Shown here: in pieces, positions 1 through 6,214 of the stretch | How positions within the stretch are numbered: the first letter of the stretch is position 1 | Layout of the letters: the number at the start of each line of letters is the position of its first letter | Assembly (NCBI GenBank): GCA_946042285.1 | Contig: CAMGDK010000054.1 | Location: forward strand, 1-8,654 | Direction of reading: 5' to 3' | Length of the DNA: 8,654 nt | DNA from: an uncultured Clostridia bacterium | GTDB taxonomy: Bacteria; Bacillota; Clostridia; Oscillospirales; Acutalibacteraceae | Program-made: the position numbers and the translations under genes | Notes under the pieces: model-generated | Told to the model about the DNA's origin: nothing | Database searches by the model: none | What the model saw: only the letters and a program-made list of their open reading frames with translations

Positions 1-442
1 TTTGAGCAAGAAGCTGCTTTGCAAGTGCACCGGCAAATACTATCGGGGCAGTTAGCCGCCCGCTAAAGTGACCGCCTCCGCGAATGTCGTTGTTACCATT
101 ATACTTAACATAAGCAGGATAATCACTGTGCGACGGTCTCGGCACAGTCATAAGATTTGAATAATCACCGCTTCTTGTGTTTGTATTCTCAATCACCATT
201 GCAATAGGTGCGCCTGTTGTAACACCGTCAAGCACACCTGAAAGAATGTGAGGTATATCCTTTTCAAGTCTCGGGGTAGCAGTCTTATCTCTGCCCGGCG
301 CTCTTCTTGCCATATCTGCATAAATTTTATCCATATCAAGCTTAAGCCCTGCCGGAAAGCCGTCAATCACGCAACCGATTGCCTCACCGTGACTCTCTCC
401 GAAAACAGAAACCTTAATTTTTTCACCGAATTCAGATGACAC
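1..442 (-). CDS. aroC: Chorismate synthase, N-terminal 147 residues (gene continues past left edge)
   Basis: Converts 5-enolpyruvylshikimate-3-phosphate (EPSP) to chorismate with reduced FMN, the last step of the shikimate pathway; cytoplasmic. Seen: FGESHG at residues 14-19 with the first catalytic His (H18), the RPSHSDY block with the second (H105), LSGVLDGVTTGAP at 67-79, ENTNTRS near 85-91, and the RGGGHFSGRLTAP block at 121-133. That block replaces the RGGGRSSARET form of the E. coli enzyme; from memory it is common in clostridial AroC. The start is GTG at 442-440, because GGAGG sits 8 nt upstream and the family's N-terminal SEFGE-type sequence follows at once; no ATG fits. It overlaps the end of aroA by 11 nt, so translation is probably coupled. 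Only the first two fifths or so of a usual 350-390 residue protein are inside the window; no defect is visible in this part. Confidence 0.95.
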   Translation of the reverse strand, partial: MSSEFGEKIKVSVFGESHGEAIGCVIDGFPAGLKLDMDKIYADMARRAPGRDKTATPRLEKDIPHILSGVLDGVTTGAPIAMVIENTNTRSGDYSNLMTVPRPSHSDYPAYVKYNGNNDIRGGGHFSGRLTAPIVFAGALAKQLLAQ

Positions 443-1634
443 TTGCCTTACCTCCAATACTGTTATAATCATCGAAAAACGACGGATAAGATTTATTTAT
501 ACTCATGGCATCGTCGATAACCGTTTCACCGTCAAGAAACAATCCTGCAATGGAAAATGCCATTACAATTCTATGGTCGTTATATCCCTTAAGCCTTGCA
601 CTGTGCAAGGGCTTACCGCCTTTAATAATCATTCCGTCGGGTGTTTCGGTAACATCTGCACCGATTTGCTTAAGGTTATAAACTACACTCTCAATCCTGT
701 CTGATTCCTTATATCTTAATCTTTCGGCACCGCTTATCACTGTTTTACCGTCTGCAAAGGCAGCAAGAACTGCAATTACAGGGACTAAATCTGGAATGTT
801 TGATGCATCAATTCTTGCGCCGTGAAGACTGCTTGTTTTGCAACGAACACCGTCGCTTGTTACGGTAATATCTGCACCGAATGAACGCATAACATCCACG
901 ATAGCCTTATCGCCTTGAGTTGAATTCATATCAAGACCTTTAAGGCAGACATCACCGCCGATTGCACCTGCTACAAGGAAGAACGCCGCATGTGACCAAT
1001 CGCCCTCAACTGTATAATCAAGCTGCTTATACTGCTGATTACCTTTAACAAGATAGCCGAAATCAGTCTCTTTGACATCAACTCCAAAGTCAGCCATAAC
1101 CTTAATTGTCATATTGACATACGGCTTTGATTGCAAGTCGGTTGTGAGTATCACCGCGCTGTCCTCATCAAGAAGAGGAAGAGCAAGAAGCAAGCCTGTT
1201 ATATACTGACTGCTGACATTGCCTGCAACCTCATAGCTTCCTGCCTTAAGCCTACCGCTTAGCATAACAGGTAAATATCCGTTGCTTTCGATGCTGACAT
1301 TATGCTTTGGTAAAAGCTCAAGATACTCACCTACCGTTCTCGATAAAAGGCTTCCCTCTCCTACAAAGGTTACCTCCCTGCCGAGTGCAGCGACAACGGG
1401 AATCATGAACCTCAATGTCGAACCGCTTTCAATGGCATTTAACTCAAGCTCATTATTTTTAAGCGAATTTATTATTCCTGTTGTGGCTTTCATATCATTT
1501 GAATCAATAACGGGATTAACTGTGCCGCCACCCGAAAGATACGAGCAGATTAGAGCTCTATGAGCAACTGATTTTGACGGCGGAAGAGTCACATCGCCGT
1601 TTAACTTTGAACCTTGAATAACTACATCACTCAT
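432..1634 (-). CDS. aroA: 3-phosphoshikimate 1-carboxyvinyltransferase (EPSP synthase), 400 aa
   Basis: Transfers the enolpyruvyl group of PEP to shikimate-3-phosphate, the sixth shikimate step; cytoplasmic and the target of glyphosate. Seen: the substrate-binding PPSKSVAHR at residues 18-26 (K21, S22, R26), the PEP loop ESGSTLRF at 69-76, SSQYITGLLLALP in the middle, NIPDLVPV with the catalytic Asp, RYKESDRI with the Lys/Arg pair, YNDHRIVMAFS, and INKSYPSFF near the end. All expected active-site residues are therefore present. At 400 residues it is shorter than the 427 of E. coli but near full length for Firmicutes. The ATG at 1634 is preceded by GGAG (1646-1643) 8 nt upstream, lying in the end of aroB. 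The gap to aroB is 3 nt and it overlaps aroC by 11 nt. The ESGST loop differs from the GNAGTA of class I enzymes; glyphosate response cannot be judged from this alone. Confidence 0.97.
   Translation of the reverse strand: MSDVVIQGSKLNGDVTLPPSKSVAHRALICSYLSGGGTVNPVIDSNDMKATTGIINSLKNNELELNAIESGSTLRFMIPVVAALGREVTFVGEGSLLSRTVGEYLELLPKHNVSIESNGYLPVMLSGRLKAGSYEVAGNVSSQYITGLLLALPLLDEDSAVILTTDLQSKPYVNMTIKVMADFGVDVKETDFGYLVKGNQQYKQLDYTVEGDWSHAAFFLVAGAIGGDVCLKGLDMNSTQGDKAIVDVMRSFGADITVTSDGVRCKTSSLHGARIDASNIPDLVPVIAVLAAFADGKTVISGAERLRYKESDRIESVVYNLKQIGADVTETPDGMIIKGGKPLHSARLKGYNDHRIVMAFSIAGLFLDGETVIDDAMSINKSYPSFFDDYNSIGGKASVI
451..455 (-). promoter_or_regulatory. Ribosome binding site GGAGG deciding the GTG start of aroC
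   Basis: A perfect GGAGG lies 8 nt before the GTG at 442-440 and inside the last codons of aroA. It fixes the non-ATG start of chorismate synthase and suggests that aroC is translated by ribosomes re-binding as aroA ends. Confidence 0.8.
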
Positions 1635-1637
1635 AAA

Positions 1638-2687
1638 TTATACTCCGAATACCTTGCTGATATCATCATTTGAAATCGGATTTATGAAGCTGTCTCCAAT
1701 ATCCTTAATCATAGCAAATTTAATACCACTACCTGTTCTTTTTTTATCAGCACTCATTGCATCAACTATTTCATTTATTGAATGAGTATCTGAAGTTTTC
1801 ATGTTGTTCTTTTTAAGAACATTAACAATTCTGTCTGCGCAGCCTGATTTTGTAATACCCATCTTCTCGCTGACCTGAGTAATCATTACCATGCCGATGC
1901 CGACTGCTTCACCGTGGCTGACTGTTTCAAAGCTCCACAGCTTTTCGATAGCGTGACCGCAGGTGTGACCGAAATTGAGAAGCGCTCTTTCACCGTGCTC
2001 CTTTTCGTCGTTTTCGACAACCTGACGCTTAATGTCAACACATTCAAAGATTATATCCTCAATGAAATCCTTTGGATTTTCTTTTTCAAGCCTTTCAAAC
2101 AGAGACTGTGACTTGATACAACCGTATTTGATAACCTCGCCCATTCCGTCGTTAAAGAAATGCTCGCTCAAGGTGTCGAGCACATCCGGATCAATAATAA
2201 CCAAGGCAGGCTGGTGAAACGCACCGCAGAGATTTTTGCCCTGTGGTAAATCAACAGCAGTTTTGCCGCCGACAGATGAATCAACCTGTGCAAGCAGAGA
2301 TGTTGGAATTTGAACAAATTTAACACCTCTTAGGAATATTGCAGCGGCAAAGCCTGCCATATCGCCGCAAACACCGCCGCCAAGAGCAACCACACCGTCT
2401 TCTCTTGTTAAGCCGTTTTCAGCCATAAACTCAACCATGCCGATTACGGTTGAGGCTTTCTTTGATGCCTCTCCGGCTTCGAATATGTATTCATACACAT
2501 CAAATCCGACTGACTCGAGTGATGATTTAACTCTATCGCCGTAAATTTTATATACATTTGTATCACTGACAAGGACAAGCTTATTTGCATTAAGAACAGC
2601 CTTTGTAAGCTCACCTGCTTTATCAATCAGCCCACGCTCAATAAGAATTTCATAGGCATCGCTGACATTCACCATTAACCTTTTCAT
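1638..2687 (-). CDS. aroB: 3-dehydroquinate synthase, 349 aa
   Basis: Cyclises DAHP to 3-dehydroquinate using NAD+ and a divalent metal (usually Zn), the second shikimate step; cytoplasmic. Seen: NAD-pocket residues in SDTNVYKIYG (41-50) and GEASKK (72-77), GGGVCGDMAGF at 103-113, IPTSLLAQVDSSVGGKT at 127-143, and the metal ligands E184 (GMGEVIKYG), H241 (NFGHTCGHA) and H258 (SHGEAVGIGM), with H245 as the likely catalytic His. The length is normal for the family. The ATG at 2687 shares one base with the tyrA stop (TGATG). GAGGAGA sits 7 nt upstream within tyrA, which supports both the start and translational coupling. Nothing is odd in the sequence. It supplies an early-pathway step, while its neighbours aroA and aroC supply the last two. 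Confidence 0.97.
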   Translation of the reverse strand: MKRLMVNVSDAYEILIERGLIDKAGELTKAVLNANKLVLVSDTNVYKIYGDRVKSSLESVGFDVYEYIFEAGEASKKASTVIGMVEFMAENGLTREDGVVALGGGVCGDMAGFAAAIFLRGVKFVQIPTSLLAQVDSSVGGKTAVDLPQGKNLCGAFHQPALVIIDPDVLDTLSEHFFNDGMGEVIKYGCIKSQSLFERLEKENPKDFIEDIIFECVDIKRQVVENDEKEHGERALLNFGHTCGHAIEKLWSFETVSHGEAVGIGMVMITQVSEKMGITKSGCADRIVNVLKKNNMKTSDTHSINEIVDAMSADKKRTGSGIKFAMIKDIGDSFINPISNDDISKVFGV

Positions 2688-3514
2688 CAGCCAATCTCCT
2701 CTTTAATTCTGTTACCCTTTTCCATAAGGTCGTGAAGGCTTTGCTCGTCGCCGTTAACGATTGAATACTTAAATTTCATAAGGTTTGAAACAAGGTCGTC
2801 AATTTCCCTTACCAATGGCTCTTTATTGTCAATGAACAATTCTGTCCACATATCTGCATTTATCCTTGCAACGCGGCTGACATCGCGATAGCTGCCGGCA
2901 GAATATCCTGCGTGGTTTGGTGCAAGCGGAGACAGAACATAGGAGCATGCAAGCACATGAGCAATCTGTGATGTGAATGCAATCATCTCGTCGTGATGCT
3001 CCGGCGTTGTAACAACAGTTCTTGCAAATCCAATATCCTGCGCAAGACCGACAAGCGCGTCTGTCTTGTTTCTCGGAATATTATCAGTAGGTGTGCAGAT
3101 AAATGAAGCGTTGTCAAACAGGTTGTCAAGTGAATTGTCGTATCCGCTAACCTCGCGACCTGCCATAGGATGTGCGCCGATAAAATAAAAATCAAAATCT
3201 TCTTTTTCAAGCTCTCGGCATATTTTCGTCTTGATACCGCAGGAATCGGTAACAATACTGTTCTTCTTAAAAAGGTGCTTATGCTCCTTGATAAAAGGAA
3301 CGATTGCCTTGGGATAGAAATTGATAATCGTTACATCTGCCTTAGGTATAATCTCATCAAGCTCGCCTGTTTCGTCAATGACACCCTCTTCAATCGCACG
3401 CATAGTTACAGTGCCTGTTCTGTTCCAACCGATAACATGATGATTTGTATTTTTCTTCAATGCTTTGGCAAGGCTTGCTCCAATCAAGCCGAGTCCGACA
3501 ACTAAAACATTCAT
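2687..3514 (-). CDS. tyrA: Prephenate dehydrogenase, TyrA type, 275 aa, no ACT domain
   Basis: Oxidatively decarboxylates prephenate to 4-hydroxyphenylpyruvate, committing carbon to tyrosine. Seen: an N-terminal Rossmann fold with GLGLIGAS (G7, G9, G12), the catalytic block IGAHPMAGRE with H115, HHDEMIAFTSQIAH (residues 173-186) and GSYRDVSRVA (207-216) of the helical substrate and dimer domain. The protein stops at about 275 residues, so it lacks the C-terminal ACT domain of longer Bacillus-type TyrA and has no chorismate mutase domain. An upstream in-frame ATG at 3532 would add six residues, but it has no ribosome site and would leave a leader of only about 8 nt. The ATG at 3514 is preceded by GGAAGTGGG and starts right at the Rossmann strand, so I choose it. 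First gene of the operon. After the second strand the sequence is GWNRTG, without the acidic residue typical of NAD-specific enzymes, so NADP use is possible. Arogenate dehydrogenase activity is an alternative. Confidence 0.93.
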   Translation of the reverse strand: MNVLVVGLGLIGASLAKALKKNTNHHVIGWNRTGTVTMRAIEEGVIDETGELDEIIPKADVTIINFYPKAIVPFIKEHKHLFKKNSIVTDSCGIKTKICRELEKEDFDFYFIGAHPMAGREVSGYDNSLDNLFDNASFICTPTDNIPRNKTDALVGLAQDIGFARTVVTTPEHHDEMIAFTSQIAHVLACSYVLSPLAPNHAGYSAGSYRDVSRVARINADMWTELFIDNKEPLVREIDDLVSNLMKFKYSIVNGDEQSLHDLMEKGNRIKEEIG

Positions 3515-3546
3515 TTGCCCACTTCCATACATAGTTAGTTACTTTA

Positions 3547-3575
3547 ATAATAATATATAAATTATTATATGTCAA
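3547..3575 (-). promoter_or_regulatory. Sigma-A type promoter of the tyrA-aroB-aroA-aroC operon
   Basis: Read on the minus strand there is a perfect TTGACA at 3575-3570, a 17-bp AT-rich spacer and TATTAT at 3552-3547 (5 of 6 to TATAAT). An A-rich stretch at about 3608-3590 lies upstream of the -35 and could act as an UP element. The predicted start of transcription is around 3540, about 26 nt before the preferred tyrA ATG at 3514. With so short a leader there is no room for a T-box, riboswitch or attenuator, so any control would be by a DNA-binding protein or by enzyme feedback. Confidence 0.8.
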
Positions 3576-3600
3576 ACAGGAATTGCGTGTTTTAATATTT

Positions 3601-3644
3601 TTTTAATATAAAACAGAAGCAGGGACGACTTTCGCCGTCCCTGC
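3601..3644 (-). terminator. Intrinsic terminator after the small peptide gene
   Basis: A 9-bp perfect stem (GCAGGGACG with CGTCCCTGC, at 3619-3627 and 3636-3644) around an 8-nt loop is followed on the minus strand by a U-rich tail, TTCTGTTTTATATT. It starts 13 nt after the stop codon of the 51-residue peptide and about 45 nt before the -35 box of the next operon, so it separates the two transcripts. The plus-strand side has no comparable T-run, so it acts in one direction only. Confidence 0.85.
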
Positions 3645-3657
3645 AGATTTCGTATTA

Positions 3658-3813
3658 TTAACCAAAGTATGGATATGTGTAATCTTCACCGTCACCCAAG
3701 TCAGGTCCGTTTGAACCTTCACCGGCATTAGGATCTGAAGTCATTACTACATCACTTAAAGGAAGAGTGTAATTACGAATCTGAATCTCTGGTTCTTCAT
3801 ATAATTTCTTCAT
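3658..3813 (-). CDS. Small acidic peptide of 51 aa, function unknown
   Basis: I cannot assign a function. The peptide starts MKKLYEEPEIQIRNY, continues with a DVVMTSDP segment (residues 21-28), then a Gly/Asp/Glu/Asn/Pro-rich stretch (about 29-44), and ends with an aromatic tail YTYPYFG. It has about ten acidic and three basic residues, no Cys, no membrane segment and no signal peptide. The case for a real gene is strong: AAAGGAGG lies 7 nt before the ATG, it begins 18 nt after the large surface-protein gene, and a clean terminator follows 13 nt after its stop. The basic start with a PE-I-I pattern and a D-V-V/I-x-T-S motif recalls short uncharacterised proteins I have seen from gut Clostridia; this is memory, not a search result. 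The conserved-looking first half and low-complexity tail could be a leader and core of a modified peptide, but no maturation enzyme is in the window. A partner of the large secreted protein is an alternative. Confidence 0.8.
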   Translation of the reverse strand: MKKLYEEPEIQIRNYTLPLSDVVMTSDPNAGEGSNGPDLGDGEDYTYPYFG

Positions 3814-3820
3814 TACTTTG

Positions 3821-3828
3821 CCTCCTTT
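3821..3828 (-). promoter_or_regulatory. Strong ribosome binding site of the 51-aa peptide
   Basis: AAAGGAGG, close to a full anti-16S match, is placed 7 nt before the ATG at 3813. It lies wholly in the 18-nt gap after the large gene, so the peptide can be translated on its own from the shared mRNA and perhaps in excess over the large protein. Confidence 0.85.
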
Positions 3829-3831
3829 AAT

Positions 3832-6003
3832 TTATACTGTTGGATCGAAATTTGTTTCTCCACCCTTTGTAGAGTAGATTGTTGATGTTTTGCCCATAGC
3901 GTCCTTAACAACAGCATAGCCTACATACTCAAAGCTTACTGTGCTTGAAGGAGCACCTACGTTTACAACGAACTGATTGCCCACTGTGTATCTTGCTGCC
4001 TTCATTCTAACGATGCCGTTTTTGCCAACCTCTTCAAGAGTCATTGAATTACCTACCTGACTTGTAAACAGGAAGCCTGTTTCAACCATTGTGTAGCCCT
4101 CAGGAAGAGAGAATGTACCAATTAGTGACATCTTGTTGAGAGTTGAATCCGAATTGTAGATACGAATTACATTTTGAAGCACTGATACTGCCGGCTTTGG
4201 ATCAGGATATACATAGCCCGAAAGATCATCACCCTCGGCAACGATTTGATCACCGTTAGTATCATAGAGTGCATACGCACGATTTGTTGTGATGGTCTGA
4301 TAATCTTCCTCTGAAAGAGCAACGATACCTCTGTAACCGCCGTTTGAGAGATCCTGACAAGCATAGAATGAATATGTGTCTGAGCCGTAAGCAACAATAC
4401 GAAGCTCTGTAATGCCTGATTCCGCGATATAATCAGCGATTGCCCAAAGATAAGGTACTGTGCCTGCTGTGACTGATACAAGCTTGTTGTAGCCGTATGT
4501 TGCGGAAGATGTAATCTCTGCCGAAGCAAAGGCAGTTAAGCCGTCATAGAAATCGACTGTGTAGCTTGTTTCGGATTTAACTGCATAGTTAGCAGTGATT
4601 GTCATGTTAGATGTTACACTTATCGAAGCACCAGCAGCAGCGCCATTGCTGTAACCGCTGAATGTGTAGAATGCATAAGCAGGAGCCTGAGGCATTGTAA
4701 CCTGACCGTCTGTTACATACTTAACATCGAATGTTTTAACCTTACCGCCGACATTTGCGTTAAATGTTACAGTGTAGCCCGTATCCTGGACTGTTGTAGC
4801 TTCTGTTCTAAGGTAAGTGTCACCCTTAACGATGAAGCCGTATGACGGAGCTGAAATAATGTATGTTTCGTTTGAAGCAACATTGTTGTTTGACGGAGCT
4901 GCATAGCTGTAGAACCATGCTACACGAGGCATGCCCTCTGTGTTAGCATCTAAATCAGCAGCATTTGCATGAACAGTGCCGTCTGAGTCAACTACAACAG
5001 GCGTACCGTACTCAACAGAGCCACATGCAGTGCCGTTTACATAAATTGTATATGTTCTGATTGCCTTGCTGTTAATTGCATTAGAAACTGCTGCGTCAAC
5101 ATCAAGCTGTGTTTCGTAGATTTGACCGAGAACATCGGCATCAAGAATGTTTACAGACTGCTGAAGCTTACCAAGCTTAATATTGTCGCCTGTGAACATA
5201 TCGTCGTTATTATATTTTCTGCTTTCAGCCTCAACCTGAGCCTCAGCAGCATCATAGTCTATTGTTGCGATTACTGCAGCATTTGCAGCAAGGTCGGCAG
5301 CTATCTGGTTAAGAGAAGCTGTCTGTGCATCAATAGCGCTCTGCTCGTTGTTCTTTGTAGCAGCCTTCTGCTCTGCAGTGTAGTGGATGTAATCCGGTGA
5401 AAGAGCAGTGATGCTTGCAGCAGCGCTCTGTAATACAGAAACGCCGAGAGCCTTATCTACAAGCTGGTTTCTAACTGCCTGTAATGCCGCATCGAATGCT
5501 GCGAAATCAGCAACTCTTTCTGTTCTGTTGTACTGTGCAGTGTAAACACGGTCAGTTGTCATTGCAGATGTTGAAACTGCAGGTGACCATGAAGCGAATG
5601 TGTATGAGAAGTTATCATCGCTGTATTCAGGAGTAACGATTGCGTTAACAGCTGTCATGTCGATTACTTCGCCGTACTTGGTGTTGATAACAACAGATGT
5701 GTCTTTACCGCTTGCATCCTTGAAATTGAATGTTGAAGGAACATCTCTTACTACAAGAGCTGCCTTTGCATCCCAAAGATTCTGGTATCTTGTAACAGAC
5801 TGTGAAACGATCTGTGAAGCTGAAAGAAGCTTGTAGTTCATATCAGCCTGTGCAGCAACGAGAGCCTTTGTAAATGCGTCCCATGTTGCATCAGTGTACT
5901 TGTTTGCACCGTCTGCAAGCTCACGGTTGCAAAGTGTTACAAGGTCTGTAAGGTTAGAAATATCAACTACTGTACAAGATGTGTTGATTGTTTCACCTGT
6001 CAT
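3832..6003 (-). CDS. 3' part of a split giant secreted FIVAR/beta-repeat protein (723 codons)
   Basis: This is the C-terminal half of the large protein, cut off by the 164-bp duplication; the ATG at 6003 is probably an internal Met, and no ribosome site precedes it. Numbering from that Met, residues 12-85 form a FIVAR-like helical module (YTDATWDAF, then TRYQNLWDAKAAL). Residues 86-160 are a beta module like InlB or Listeria-Bacteroides repeats. Residues 163-310 hold Ala/Gln-rich helices that may be coiled coil, and 317-408 a beta domain. A second InlB-like module is at 409-475 (YTVTFNANVGG to ITANYAV), and 480-600 are mixed, with an EF-hand-like loop at 581-592. A C-terminal beta domain (605-723) has an IGTFSLPEGYTMVETGFLFT core. 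There is no LPXTG, no terminal membrane segment and no SLH or full dockerin, so anchoring is unknown. The composition fits an extracellular adhesin or glycan-binding protein, but no catalytic domain is recognised. The stop is 18 nt before the small peptide gene. Confidence 0.75.
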   Translation of the reverse strand: MTGETINTSCTVVDISNLTDLVTLCNRELADGANKYTDATWDAFTKALVAAQADMNYKLLSASQIVSQSVTRYQNLWDAKAALVVRDVPSTFNFKDASGKDTSVVINTKYGEVIDMTAVNAIVTPEYSDDNFSYTFASWSPAVSTSAMTTDRVYTAQYNRTERVADFAAFDAALQAVRNQLVDKALGVSVLQSAAASITALSPDYIHYTAEQKAATKNNEQSAIDAQTASLNQIAADLAANAAVIATIDYDAAEAQVEAESRKYNNDDMFTGDNIKLGKLQQSVNILDADVLGQIYETQLDVDAAVSNAINSKAIRTYTIYVNGTACGSVEYGTPVVVDSDGTVHANAADLDANTEGMPRVAWFYSYAAPSNNNVASNETYIISAPSYGFIVKGDTYLRTEATTVQDTGYTVTFNANVGGKVKTFDVKYVTDGQVTMPQAPAYAFYTFSGYSNGAAAGASISVTSNMTITANYAVKSETSYTVDFYDGLTAFASAEITSSATYGYNKLVSVTAGTVPYLWAIADYIAESGITELRIVAYGSDTYSFYACQDLSNGGYRGIVALSEEDYQTITTNRAYALYDTNGDQIVAEGDDLSGYVYPDPKPAVSVLQNVIRIYNSDSTLNKMSLIGTFSLPEGYTMVETGFLFTSQVGNSMTLEEVGKNGIVRMKAARYTVGNQFVVNVGAPSSTVSFEYVGYAVVKDAMGKTSTIYSTKGGETNFDPTV

Positions 6004-6214
6004 TTCAGATGTGAACCAGTCGTAGTAAGCATAGTTACCAACATTCTGGCTGCATCAGTGTACTTGTTTGCACCGTCTGCAAGCTCACGGTTGCAAAGTG
6101 TTACAAGGTCTGTAAGGTTAGAAATATCAACTACTGTACAAGATGTGTTGATTGTTTCACCTGTCATTTCAGATGTGAACCAGTCGTAGTAAGCATAGTT
6201 ACCAACATTCTGGC
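5887..6214. repeat. Perfect tandem duplication, 2 x 164 bp
   Basis: Positions 5887-6050 and 6051-6214 are identical base for base and directly adjacent. The flanking bases differ (T at 5886 against C at 6050; T at 6051 against A at 6215), so the unit boundaries are exact and there is no microhomology at the join. The unit codes for the end of the beta domain and the start of a FIVAR-like module. Because 164 = 3 x 54 + 2, the extra copy shifts the frame. The complete lack of silent changes means a very recent event, or an artefact of contig joining. Confidence 0.97.

Noticed and set aside
248..439. Plus-strand open frame of 63 codons
   Set aside because: It lies antisense to clear chorismate synthase coding sequence and shows no recognisable protein.
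3515..3600. T-box or other riboswitch ahead of the aromatic operon
   Set aside because: The promoter lies only about 35 nt before the start codon, and the only strong hairpin nearby sits upstream of the promoter and is the terminator of the previous transcript.
4167..4529. Minus-strand open frame of 120 codons in another phase of the large gene
   Set aside because: It lacks a ribosome site, has unnatural composition (Gln/Ser/Leu runs) and overlaps well-formed beta domains in the main frame.
5887..6214. Mobile element or CRISPR explanation for the 164-bp repeat
   Set aside because: There are only two abutting copies with no spacer, no inverted ends and no transposase, and the unit is ordinary coding sequence of the host gene.
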